From Streptomyces nigrescens (lineage in GTDB: Bacteria > Actinomycetota > Actinomycetes > Streptomycetales > Streptomycetaceae), in contig AP026073.1 of NCBI GenBank assembly GCA_024349765.1, positions 3,224,001 through 3,288,000 on the forward strand: a DNA stretch of 64,000 bases, in the 5' to 3' direction. Shown here piece by piece: positions 52,157 through 59,963 of this stretch; positions within the stretch are counted from its first letter, which is position 1, and each line of letters starts with the position of its first letter. The notes beneath the pieces are model-generated. The model made no database searches. It had not been told where the DNA came from and saw nothing but the letters and a program-made list of their open reading frames with translations. A program made the translations under genes and the position numbers.

Positions 52157-52422
52157 TGACAACGCCTCCCCGCCTGCGGGGCGCGGTGGCTCACATGGCG
52201 CGATCCGGCCCCCGTCCCTGCCTCCCCCTCAACTCCCTGACCAGCCAGGACCGATGGTCCGGTGCACGGAATTCGCTCTCTGCATGTGTCCATTCCCACA
52301 CGCTCCGCGTCCGGGGCGGTGAGCTCAGACGAGCTGACGGAAGGGGAAGACGGGGAAGACGAGGAAGGGCGGGGAGAAGGTGGGGAGAGGGGAGTCGGGG
52401 GGAGTTGAGGGGTGGGCGTGGG

Positions 52423-52800
52423 TCAGTCGAGGAAGAGGCAGAAGGGGTGTCCCGCCGGGTCGTACAGCACCCGCACATCGTCCTGGGGCTGGTGCTCGGC
52501 TCGGACCGCGCCGTGCGCGACCGCGTACCGCTCGGCCTCGTCGAGGTCGTCGACCCGGATGTCGAGATGCAGCATCTTCTGTTGCTCCGCCGGGCGTTCG
52601 GGCCACACCGGTGGCCGGTAGCCCGGTTCGGACTGGAACGAGAGACCGGTGCCGCCGTCCGGGCATCGGAGCAGCACCCAATCCGGTTCGCTGGCGGTGA
52701 CGTCCCAGCCCAGCAGTCCTCCGTAGAAGCCGGCCAGCTGGTGGGCGTCCGGGCAGTCCAGGGCGATCGTCGCGATCGAGAAGTGGGGTTTCCTCGTCAC
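52423..52800 (-). CDS. VOC-family (glyoxalase-like) protein
   Basis: 125 residues, two beta-alpha-beta-beta-beta units: FSIATIALDCPDAHQLAGFY through GTGLSFQSEPGYR, and MLHLDIRVDDLDEAERYAVA through VLYDPAGHPFCLFLD. The metal-ligand positions are partly kept (HLD, PFCLF). Possible roles are isomerase, dioxygenase or resistance binding protein; no neighbour points to one. The start is GTG 52800. Confidence 0.85.
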   Translation of the reverse strand: MTRKPHFSIATIALDCPDAHQLAGFYGGLLGWDVTASEPDWVLLRCPDGGTGLSFQSEPGYRPPVWPERPAEQQKMLHLDIRVDDLDEAERYAVAHGAVRAEHQPQDDVRVLYDPAGHPFCLFLD

Positions 52801-52850
52801 TTTCCGCTACCTCATTCCGGGCGTGGTGGGCTTTCTCGGTTCGGTTGGCG

Positions 52851-52930
52851 CATTCGTCTGCATTCATCTGCATTCGCCTGCGGCTATCTGCATTCGCCTG
52901 CGGCTCTCTGCATTCGCCCGCGGTCATCTG
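52851..52930. repeat. Four 20-bp tandem repeats (CATTCGCCTGCGGCTATCTG type)
   Basis: Units at 52851, 52871, 52891 and 52911, each 20 bp; the middle two differ at one base and the outer two at several. The 20-bp period is not a codon multiple, and the array lies upstream of the VOC gene start, in a 495-bp divergent gap (52801-53295), so it is non-coding. Exact helical phasing hints at a protein-binding array. Confidence 0.65.
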
Positions 52931-53144
52931 CATCAGTCAGTTTTGTCAGGGCCCTGGGTTGACCGCAGGGGACTCCCCTGATCGGGTGATGCCCCGGTGC
53001 CGCGCCACGGCGATTTTCGGGTGGCCAGTTGCTGTCGGGTGTCGTACGCGCGGCACATCATGCTCTCTTCCGGACCGCGATTGTCAGTGGTGGCCCGTAC
53101 GGTGGGGCCCGTAACTATCCGAGCTGCTGGCGCTTCTCGGACCC

Positions 53145-53178
53145 GCCCCGCTCCCGTGACAGCGCACGGGAGCGGGGC
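53145..53178. other. 14-bp perfect hairpin in a divergent intergenic region
   Basis: Arms GCCCCGCTCCCGTG and CACGGGAGCGGGGC with a 6-base loop. There is no T-run and no gene ends here; both neighbours (VOC and DUF6296-like) are transcribed away from it. It may terminate an unseen transcript or lie in a leader. Confidence 0.5.
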
Positions 53179-53295
53179 TCGCACGCTCCGTGATCGCCCC
53201 GTGCGTTTTTCCGTAGGTGCCTAGCGCGCTTTCCTGAGGCGCGCCCGGCGGGCCTGAGTCACGATGGAAGGGCCAAGCCGTATCGGGAGGCCGCC

Positions 53296-53550
53296 ATGGA
53301 TTACCCGGAACGCTATGAGCTGGTATTTCAAGCCCCCGCCGTAGAGGACGACGTGGTGGTCGTCCGTCGCACCGAGCGGGCCGGTGCGGGCGGGTATCCG
53401 GTCTACGAGGACGAATCGGGGATCGTACGCGCGGAGATCAGTGACCGGGGTGAGGTGCGCATGCTGGCCAGCGGCGGACATCAGGCACCCCGTACACCGC
53501 TCCTCGCGCGGCCGCTCGGTGCTCGAGAAAGGGCCCCCGGCCCGCAGTGA
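53296..53550 (+). CDS. DUF6296-like small protein
   Basis: 84 residues starting MDYPERYELVFQAPAVEDDV, then VVVRRTERAGAGGYPVYEDE and IVRAEISDRGEVRMLASGG. This resembles the short DUF6296 proteins of Streptomyces, which have no known role. The start has CGGGAGGCCGCC in front. The Arg/Pro-rich tail is unconserved. Monocistronic by appearance. Confidence 0.6.
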   Translation: MDYPERYELVFQAPAVEDDVVVVRRTERAGAGGYPVYEDESGIVRAEISDRGEVRMLASGGHQAPRTPLLARPLGARERAPGPQ

Positions 53551-53661
53551 CTACGCGCGATGCAGTGACCACGTGCGATTCGGCGATTTCGGTGAGTGAT
53601 GCTGAGGCGAGTGACGCAAAGGGCGAGTGACGCACAGGTGGGGCGGCGAGCCGGTCATCGG

Positions 53662-53976
53662 TCAGAGCCCGCGCAGGTGGGGCCGCCGCTGGGGCGGGGG
53701 CTCGCCTTCGTCCGAGGGGTCGGCAGGCTCGGCGTCACCGTCGCCGCTCAGGGCTGGTTCGTCGTCCAGCGCAGGGACGAGGGTGGGTTCGAAGCCCGGC
53801 TCGGTGGCCTCGGGCTCGACATCCGGAAGGGTGCGGTCCGACTCCGGGGCGTGGTCGGCCTCCGGGTCCGGTTCGGCGGCCTGTCCCTGGAGTACGGCCA
53901 TGGCGCGTTCGAGCGTTTCCCCGGTGACCTGCATCCGGATTCTGGCCAGTCGTTCTAACTCGGTACGCGACACCAC
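53662..53976 (-). CDS. Hypothetical acidic protein with N-terminal helix
   Basis: 104 residues. A helical N-terminus (RTELERLARIRMQVTGETLE, RAMAVLQGQAAEPD) is followed by a Pro/Glu/Asp-rich disordered tail (DVEPEATEPGFEPTLVP). Start GTG 53976 (or 53973). No domain recognised. The region downstream to the racemase (53977-54134) has no other gene. Confidence 0.5.
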   Translation of the reverse strand: MVSRTELERLARIRMQVTGETLERAMAVLQGQAAEPDPEADHAPESDRTLPDVEPEATEPGFEPTLVPALDDEPALSGDGDAEPADPSDEGEPPPQRRPHLRGL

Positions 53977-54134
53977 GTCAGAGTACCTGTCGCCACTTCA
54001 AACCTCGGGGCCACCCAAGAATTCGTGGAGAAAGGGTAGTTGAGAGGGGAGTTGTGCGCGTTGCCGGTGGGGCCGTCTGACCTGCCGTCGGGTCGCACGC
54101 TCGTGTGCGTGGTGCTCGGCGGGGTGCGCGCGGT

Positions 54135-54830
54135 CTACGGTTGCAGCGCGCGGTCCACGGCTGCTTCGGCGTGCAGGCGGGTGGTGGGGAAGACGGGGAC
54201 CGGGCTGTGTTCGGGGCCGATGAGCAGCTCGATCTCGGTGCAGCCCAGCACGATGCCTTCGGCGCCGGCCGTGACCAGGTCGTTGATGACTGCCTGGAAG
54301 GACGCCCGGGACTCCTCGCGGACGATGCCGAGGCACAGCTCGTCGTAGATCACCTTGTGGACGGTGCTGCGTCCGGGGGCGTCCGGGACGAGGACGTCGA
54401 GCCCGTGGCGGGCCAGGCGGCCGCGGTAGAAGTCCTGCTCCATGGTGAAGGCGGTGCCCAGCAGTCCGATGCGGCGTAGTCCCTGGGCGCGGACCGCCTC
54501 CGCCGTGGTGTCGAGGTGCAGGAGCGGGACGGAGGTCGCGGCGGCCACCTGGTCGGCGACCTTGTGCATGGTGTTGGTGCAGATCAGCAGCAGGTCCGCG
54601 CCGGCCGCCTCCAGCGCTTTGGCCGCCTCGGCGAGTATCTCGGCGGCCTCGTCCCAGCGACCCTCGACCTGCAGGCGTTCGATCTCGGCGAAGTCCACGG
54701 AGTAGAGCACGCACTTGGACGAATGCAGGCCGCCCAGACGCTCGCGGGTGAGCTCGTTGAGCAGCCGGTAGTACTCCGCCGTGGACTCCCAGCTCATCCC
54801 GCCGAGCAGTCCGATCGTTCGCATGTTCAT
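54135..54830 (-). CDS. Aspartate/glutamate racemase family protein
   Basis: 231 residues with both catalytic cysteines of the cofactor-independent racemases: LLLICTNTMHKVADQV (Cys near 85) and GIVLGCTEIELLIGPE (Cys near 197). The start IGLLGGMSWESTAEYYRLLN is typical of the aspartate racemase branch (YgeA/RacX-like). It interconverts amino-acid enantiomers, possibly for cell wall or secondary metabolites. Both ATGs at 54830 and 54824 are possible. Confidence 0.9.
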   Translation of the reverse strand: MNMRTIGLLGGMSWESTAEYYRLLNELTRERLGGLHSSKCVLYSVDFAEIERLQVEGRWDEAAEILAEAAKALEAAGADLLLICTNTMHKVADQVAAATSVPLLHLDTTAEAVRAQGLRRIGLLGTAFTMEQDFYRGRLARHGLDVLVPDAPGRSTVHKVIYDELCLGIVREESRASFQAVINDLVTAGAEGIVLGCTEIELLIGPEHSPVPVFPTTRLHAEAAVDRALQP

Positions 54831-54872
54831 GGGGTCACTGTGGCACAGGGGCGGGTCGGCGACGTGATCGCC

Positions 54873-54960
54873 CGGGAGGTGACCGTCCGGGACGTGGCCG
54901 GTCGGGAGGTGGCCGCCCGGGAAGCGATCCCGGGAGGTGATCTCCGGGAAGGGGGGATCT
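54873..54960. repeat. Six imperfect 13-16-bp repeats (CGGGAGGTGNCCGNC type)
   Basis: Units beginning CGGGA(G/C/A) follow one another from 54873: two or three with 15-bp period, later ones 13-16 bp. The array lies between the racemase start (54830) and the chitinase start (55202), in non-coding DNA just upstream of two DasR-type sites. It may be a promoter-proximal array of the racemase or the chitinase. Confidence 0.5.
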
Positions 54961-55009
54961 CCGGGGTGCTCTCAAAGGTGTTCTCCGACGAAGCGGGAGA
55001 GTCGCGCAT

Positions 55010-55074
55010 TGGTCTGGACATGGCCAACTGAGCCTGGCTAGCCTGCCGTTGAGCTTCGGTTGGTCTAGACCTCG
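55010..55074. promoter_or_regulatory. DasR-responsive elements (dre) upstream of the GH19 chitinase
   Basis: The strong copy is GTTGGTCTAGACCTCG at 55059-55074, which keeps the full TGGTCTAGACC core of the Streptomyces dre (A-S-TGGTCTAGACCA-S-T). A weaker copy, TGGTCTGGACA, is at 55010-55020, about 51 bp upstream. DasR, a GntR regulator whose DNA binding is released by GlcNAc-phosphates, controls chitinase genes in Streptomyces. The strong site is about 130 bp before the chitinase ATG. Confidence 0.75.
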
Positions 55075-55201
55075 GCTCGTCTCTGTGTGTGCGTGCGCGC
55101 GATTCCTGTCTCCCCCCACCCCTGCGGCCGTCCGGTCCCGCCCCGCCCCGTCCTCCTCCTGGGGCGCGCGGCGCCCGTCGGCCGCGCGAAGGAGTTTCGC
55201 A

Positions 55202-55966
55202 ATGAGAACACGTATGGCCGCGGTACTGAGTGCCGCCACCCTGGTCGTCGGTGTCGCCCTGGTCGTCCCGACCGGGCACGCGGCGGCCGCGGCGGGCTGT
55301 CCCTCCTGTACCGCTCCGGCCGGGGCCCGGGCCGATGCGCGAGCCGAGGAATTCGTGGTCAGCGAGGCGCAGTTCAACCAGATGTTCCCGAACCGGAATC
55401 CGTTCTACACGTACAGCGGACTGACCGCGGCGCTCAGTGCCTACCCGGAGTTCGCGAACACCGGGAGCGACACCGTACGGCGGCAGGAGGCCGCGGCGTT
55501 CCTCGCCAACGTCGGCCACGAGACCGGCGGACTCGTCTACGTGGTGGAGCAGAACACCAGCAACTACCCCCACTACTGCGACGCCAGCCAGCCGTACGGG
55601 TGCCCGGCCGGGCAGGCCGCCTACTACGGCCGCGGGCCGCTCCAGCTCAGCTGGAACTTCAACTACAAGGCCGCGGGCGACGCGTTGGGCATCGATCTGC
55701 TGCACAACCCCTACCTGGTGGAGCAGGATCCCGCCGTCGCCTGGAAGACCGCGCTCTGGTACTGGAACACCCAGCAGGGACCGGGAACCATGACGCCGCA
55801 TCAGGCGATGGTGAGCGGCGCCGGTTTCGGGGAGACCATCCGCAGCATCAACGGGTCCATCGAATGCAATGGAGGCAACCCCGGTCAGGTGCAGAGCCGG
55901 ATCAACAACTACACGAGCTTCGTGCAGATCCTGGGCACCACACCTGGCGACAATCTGAGCTGCTGA
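55202..55966 (+). CDS. Secreted GH19 chitinase
   Basis: 254 residues. A Sec signal (MRTRMAAVLSAATLVVGVAL, cleaved after AAA-type site near 33) precedes the GH19 catalytic domain: VSEAQFNQMFPNRNPFYTYS, FLANVGHETGGLVYVVEQNT (catalytic Glu in HETGG), YYGRGPLQLSWNFNYKAAG and GFGETIRSINGSIECNGGNP. No carbohydrate-binding module is present. It degrades chitin to oligomers that feed the DasR system. AAGGAGTTTCGCA precedes the ATG. Two dre sites lie upstream. Confidence 0.93.
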   Translation: MRTRMAAVLSAATLVVGVALVVPTGHAAAAAGCPSCTAPAGARADARAEEFVVSEAQFNQMFPNRNPFYTYSGLTAALSAYPEFANTGSDTVRRQEAAAFLANVGHETGGLVYVVEQNTSNYPHYCDASQPYGCPAGQAAYYGRGPLQLSWNFNYKAAGDALGIDLLHNPYLVEQDPAVAWKTALWYWNTQQGPGTMTPHQAMVSGAGFGETIRSINGSIECNGGNPGQVQSRINNYTSFVQILGTTPGDNLSC

Positions 55967-56017
55967 GAGCGGCGGAGGTGGACGTACGCGTCCGGGGCGG
56001 GCCGCGGGCGCCACGGA

Positions 56018-56046
56018 CCGGGCCGGGGCACTCGGCCCCGGCCCGG
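56018..56046. terminator. 12-bp stem terminator-like hairpin between convergent chitinase and AAA genes
   Basis: Arms CCGGGCCGGGGC and GCCCCGGCCCGG with a 5-base loop (ACTCG), 51 bp after the chitinase stop and 3 bp before the end of the convergent AAA gene. No T-run on either strand, as is usual for high-GC actinobacterial terminators; probably acts in both directions. Confidence 0.6.
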
Positions 56047-56049
56047 CCG

Positions 56050-57339
56050 TCAGCAGCGTGCGTGGGCCGTGATGTCCGCGCCGAACTCGTCGATCATCGC
56101 GGGGGTGACGGTCGGCCGGCACTGGGCGATGGCGGCGAGGTAGTCCTCGGTGCTCGCCCCGAACCGGCCGTGCGCGCCCGCCCCCGCGCCGACCGACTCC
56201 AGGTCCCGCTCGAACGACGCCTGCGCGGCCACCCGCGCGGCGTGTTCGATGTCGGCCGGGGTGAACAGCTCACTGGCCGCCACCAGCGCCGCGACGTCCA
56301 CATCGGCCCGCCCGTCGGTGTAGCGGGACCAGATCGCCGAGCGGGCCACGGTGTCCGGCGTGCCGATCGGGATCAGGTAGTCGAAGCGGCCCGGGCGCAG
56401 GAACGCCGGGTCGAGCGAGCGGATCGAGTTGGTCGCGCACACCAGCAGCCGTTCGTCCCGCTCCCGGAAGCCCGGTATCAGCTTGAGCAGCTCGTTGGTC
56501 ACGCCGTGCAGCCCGCCCGGCTGGGCCGGCTCATGGCGTACCGGAGCGATCTCCTCGACCTCGTCGATGAAGACGAGCACCCGTTCCAGATCCGCGATCC
56601 GGGCGAACGCACTGCGCAGCGCCGCCGCGAGATTGCCCTCGTCGGCCAGCCGGGACGGCAGCAGCTCGACGAACGGCCAGCCGAGACGGGCGGCGATGGC
56701 CCGGGCGAAGGTGGTCTTTCCGGTTCCCGGCGGGCCGAACAGGGCGATCGCCCGCGGCGGCCGGACCCCGTGCCGGGCGGCCCGCTCCGGCTCCGCCAGC
56801 GGCAGCACGACCCGCCGTTCGATCAGGTCCTTCTCGGCCTCCATCCCTGCCACCTTGGCCCACAGGTCGGCGGGCAGGAACCGCCCGCCGAGGTCCTCCA
56901 GGAGGCTGGCCGCCGGACCGTGGTGCGGCTCGACCTTCTCGAAGTAGGCCACCGCGGGCTGGCGCGTGTAGCCGGCGTTCAGCAACCCCTCACCGAGCAG
57001 GTCCTCCTCCGGCAGGACGTACGCGATGCGGCTCACCCGGGCCGCGATCAGCCGCCGCTCCAGCTCCACCAGCAGCGCGCTCGCCAGGCCCCGGCCGCGC
57101 CACGCCGACGAGATCGCGATCCGCATCACCCAGCCCCGCTCACCCGCCACGCAGGCCAGGGCGGCGCCGATGGGCGCTCCCTGGTGGACGGCCACCACGG
57201 CGGGCTGCCGCGAGGTCAGCGCGCTGATGCACTCGGCGAGCGAGAAGACGGACTCCTGCCCGAGGTCGGCCGTGGAGTCGATCAGGTGGACCACTTCGGC
57301 GAGATCGTTCTCGCGGTAGTCATGGATGAGCCAGTTCAC
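56050..57339 (-). CDS. GNAT acetyltransferase fused to AAA+ ATPase
   Basis: 429 residues from GTG 57339 (GAGGGG upstream). An N-terminal GNAT domain, about 1-145 (VMRIAISSAWRGRGLASALL is the acetyl-CoA loop), leads to a FtsH/CDC48-type AAA+ module: Walker A ALFGPPGTGKTTFARAIAAR, Walker B VLVFIDEVEEI, sensor-1 LLVCATNSIRSLD, Arg finger region DPAFLRPGRFDYLIPIGTPD. A short lid domain ends the chain. The ATPase may remodel a protein that the GNAT part acetylates, but the client is unknown. No membrane helix or protease domain. Confidence 0.85.
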   Translation of the reverse strand: MNWLIHDYRENDLAEVVHLIDSTADLGQESVFSLAECISALTSRQPAVVAVHQGAPIGAALACVAGERGWVMRIAISSAWRGRGLASALLVELERRLIAARVSRIAYVLPEEDLLGEGLLNAGYTRQPAVAYFEKVEPHHGPAASLLEDLGGRFLPADLWAKVAGMEAEKDLIERRVVLPLAEPERAARHGVRPPRAIALFGPPGTGKTTFARAIAARLGWPFVELLPSRLADEGNLAAALRSAFARIADLERVLVFIDEVEEIAPVRHEPAQPGGLHGVTNELLKLIPGFRERDERLLVCATNSIRSLDPAFLRPGRFDYLIPIGTPDTVARSAIWSRYTDGRADVDVAALVAASELFTPADIEHAARVAAQASFERDLESVGAGAGAHGRFGASTEDYLAAIAQCRPTVTPAMIDEFGADITAHARC

Positions 57340-57561
57340 CGGTACCGCCCCTCGTTGGTCGTGCTCGTGATGTTGGTGGGGTGGCAGTGAGGCTAGGGGC
57401 GACGGGGGAGCGGGGCCTGCTCCACCGTGCACAAGCGGGGGAGTGAACCACTACGGTCCGTATGTAGCGAGAACCGCCCGACCCGCGGGACCGGCCGGGA
57501 CCGTTCCGCGGAGGCGTCCGCCGGGGCGGAATTTGCTGGTCGGTGCGTCCCGTCCGATGAC

Positions 57562-58299
57562 ATGCTGTGCGACGTGAACGCACCGGTAGTCCACTTCAGT
57601 TTCGCCCCTGAGCTGCACGTTTTCGTCGCAGCAGAGCACAGTGCCGCGGATGCCCCCGTGGTGATCGACGGGACGTCGACGCTCGGCCATGTGGTCGAGT
57701 CGCTGGGCGTCCCGCTCACCGAGGTCGGCGGTCTGGTGGTGGACGGGGCCGAGGTGACGCCCGCCCATGTGCCGAGCGCGGGCGAGCGCATCGAGGTGCG
57801 GGCCGTCGAGCGCCCGCAACGGGTCCCCGGTGCCCCGCTGCGCTTCCTGCTCGACGTCCACCTCGGCACCCTCGCCCGCCGGCTGCGGCTGCTGGGCGTC
57901 GATGCCGCGTACACGAACGAGGACCCGGGCGATGCCGCACTGGCGGCGCTCTCGGCGAAGGAGCAGCGGGTGCTGCTCTCCCGGGACCGCGGGCTGCTGC
58001 GCCGACGGGAGATCTGGGCGGGAGCGTTCGTCTACAGCGACCGGCCCGACGACCAACTCCGCGACGTCCTGAGGCGTTTCGCGCCCGAGCTGGCCCCGTG
58101 GACGCGCTGCACCGCCTGCAACGGCGAACTGGCGGACGCCGACAAGGACTCGGTGCGCGAGCAACTCCAGCACGGCACGCAGCGTACGTACGACGTCTTC
58201 GCGCAGTGCACCGCGTGCGGCCGCGTCTACTGGCGCGGTGCCCACCACGCCCGCCTGGAGGCCATCGTCCAGGAGGCGCTTCGGGAGAACGCCGGCTGA
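57562..58299 (+). CDS. Mut7-C RNase-domain protein with N-terminal ubiquitin-like fold
   Basis: 245 residues from ATG 57562; GTG 57574 is an alternative, and neither has a clear ribosome site. An N-terminal ubiquitin/MoaD-like domain, about 12-85 (VVIDGTSTLGHVVESLGVPL), is followed by Mut7-C at about 95-240: RFLLDVHLGTLARRLRLLGV (PIN-like Asp), LLSRDRGLLRR, and a zinc ribbon CTACNGELADAD and CTACGRVYWRG. The fold suggests an RNase; the ubiquitin-like part may link it to a sulfur carrier or complex. Single gene. Confidence 0.88.
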   Translation: MLCDVNAPVVHFSFAPELHVFVAAEHSAADAPVVIDGTSTLGHVVESLGVPLTEVGGLVVDGAEVTPAHVPSAGERIEVRAVERPQRVPGAPLRFLLDVHLGTLARRLRLLGVDAAYTNEDPGDAALAALSAKEQRVLLSRDRGLLRRREIWAGAFVYSDRPDDQLRDVLRRFAPELAPWTRCTACNGELADADKDSVREQLQHGTQRTYDVFAQCTACGRVYWRGAHHARLEAIVQEALRENAG

Positions 58300-58906
58300 T
58301 ACGGCGAGCGGCTGCCCGTTGGTCCTCGCCCGCCGGCGCTGGAACACGCGGGGCGAGCCGGCGCCTCCCCGGGCGGCCTCTTGGCCGTACGCATTACTCC
58401 GGGCGGGGGATGGGCGGGAGGGCGATGGGGGGTCGGGCGCTCTGCTCTTTGTGGTGCAGCGGTACTGCGTGGATCGAAATGACACCCCGTCAGCGAGTGC
58501 TCAACTGTGGCTCGATGAGGGGGAGTTCGGGACCCCGTTGGGTGGCGGCCCGGCCGACCGCTCTGGGTCGGGTTCTCTGCCGCCCGGCCGTGGATGACCG
58601 CCGCAGCAGCGGTTGCAGCGCCATCGAAAGTGCGGTCGCGGTCGTTCAGTCGTGAACCATCCCGCTGGGGAATTTGCCCTCCCGGCCCCCTAGCCCACTC
58701 GTTGTGCGACACGCCGACGACGCGCGCCGTCCAACGGGTGAATCCGCTGCTTTCGGCCACCCGAAGAGCCCATCGGGTACCTCGAATGCAACGTTCTCCG
58801 GTGGTGCGCGGTCGCAATCCGGCTGACGGTGATCACGTCGCTACTGCGATCCGATGTGCCGACAAAGAGTCAGCCTTCGCAGTCGCGCCGAAAGGAACAT
58901 CTCCCC
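58300..58906. other. Intergenic stretch without a supportable gene
   Basis: 607 bp. A minus-strand frame (58227-58817) exists but overlaps the Mut7-C gene end, lacks motifs and looks like a shadow. The last 100 bases presumably hold the promoter of the secreted repeat protein; AAAGGAA at 58891-58897 is its ribosome site. Confidence 0.4.
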
Positions 58907-59833
58907 ATGCGCACTGCCCGCACCCTGTTCGCTTCGGCCGCTATCACAGCGGCCCTCGCAGTCTCCGCGCCCGCCGCACACGCAATGATCATGGAGGATA
59001 TTGCCTCGGGCAGCGGGTCGTCTGCCAGCAACAACGATCACGACAGGAACGGCGACCGCGATCGCGACCGTGACCACGGCCGCGGCAACCGTTGCGACTA
59101 CGGCCGTGGCTACGGACGTGACAACGGCCGCGACCGTGACAACGGCCGCGACAACGGTCGCGACAACGGCCGTGGCAATGGCCGCGACAATGGCCGCGAC
59201 AACGGTCGCGACAACGGTCGCGACAACGGCCGGGACAACGGTCGCGACAATGGCCGGGACAATGGCCGGGACAACGGCCGGGACAACGGTCGCGACAACG
59301 GTCGTGACTACGGTCGGGACCACGGTCGTGGCTACGGCTGGGGCCGCAACTGCGACCACCGGCGGCCGAGCGGTGGCGTGCACACCGGTGGCGGCGCACT
59401 GGCCCAGGCCGTGCTTGCCGACTGGGACCAGGGCAGCGGCTACGGCGACGGCCACGGCCGGGACGGCGGCGGCCGGGACCACGGACGTGACGGCGGCGGC
59501 CGGGACCACGGTCGGGACGGCGGCGGTCGTGACCACGGACGTGACGGCGGCGGCCGGGACGGTGGCGGACGCGACGGTGGCGGCCGGGACCACGGTGGCT
59601 ACGGCGACCGGGACCACGGCGGCTACGGCGACCGGGACCACGGTGGCTACGGCGACCGGGACCACGGTGGCTACGGCGACCACCGCCGGCCGCACGGCGG
59701 CATCCACACCGGTGGTGGCGGCCTCGCGACCGGCAGCAGCATGGCTGCCGGCTCCGTGCTGATGCTCGGTGGTCTGGGCGCCGGTGCCTACATGCTGCGC
59801 CGCCGTTCCGGCTCGGGTTCTGCGACGGCCTGA
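58907..59833 (+). CDS. Secreted Arg/Asp/Gly/Asn-repeat protein with two HTGGG motifs and C-terminal TM anchor
   Basis: 308 residues. A Sec signal (TLFASAAITAALAVSAPAAH, cleavage near residue 26) is followed by about 18 DNGR-type tetrapeptides (75-145), motif 1 RRPSGGVHTGGGALAQ (about 152-165), a GGGRDHGRD array and four DRDHGGYG units (about 185-258), motif 2 RRPHGGIHTGGGGLAT (about 259-272), a TM helix (SMAAGSVLMLGGLGAGAYML) and a basic tail RRRSGSG. The helix plus basic tail is a sorting-signal layout without LPXTG. The next gene is a class F sortase, so HTGGGG may be its recognition site (inference). The repeats resemble hydrophilic wall proteins. Confidence 0.8.
   Translation: MRTARTLFASAAITAALAVSAPAAHAMIMEDIASGSGSSASNNDHDRNGDRDRDRDHGRGNRCDYGRGYGRDNGRDRDNGRDNGRDNGRGNGRDNGRDNGRDNGRDNGRDNGRDNGRDNGRDNGRDNGRDNGRDYGRDHGRGYGWGRNCDHRRPSGGVHTGGGALAQAVLADWDQGSGYGDGHGRDGGGRDHGRDGGGRDHGRDGGGRDHGRDGGGRDGGGRDGGGRDHGGYGDRDHGGYGDRDHGGYGDRDHGGYGDHRRPHGGIHTGGGGLATGSSMAAGSVLMLGGLGAGAYMLRRRSGSGSATA
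59118..59310. repeat. 12-bp tandem repeats encoding DNGR units
   Basis: About sixteen copies of a unit like GGCCGCGACAAC with silent third-base changes, in frame with the secreted protein. Length is therefore likely to vary between strains by steps of four residues. A second set with period 24 bp (GACCGGGACCACGGTGGCTACGGC type) lies at about 59590-59690. Confidence 0.8.
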
Positions 59834-59963
59834 CAAGGCTGCCCCGTACGGAGGCCGCTGCGCCGTCGCGGCCACCGTTCCTCGCGGACGGTGGCCGCGG
59901 CGCATGCGTTTCCCACCGCCTCCTCACGACCCGCCGCCGCCCGTTCATGAAAGGCATCTGCAC

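Noticed and set aside
53145-53178. Hairpin considered as an intrinsic terminator
   Set aside because: Both neighbouring genes are transcribed away from it and no T-run follows, so it was kept only as an unexplained inverted repeat.
58227-58817. Minus-strand open frame of 196 codons
   Set aside because: It overlaps the end of the Mut7-C gene, has no recognisable domain or ribosome site and looks like the complement of high-GC non-coding DNA.
59118-59310. Regular 12-bp repeats considered as a CRISPR array
   Set aside because: There are no spacers, the period is 12 bp and the repeats encode in-frame DNGR units of a secreted protein.
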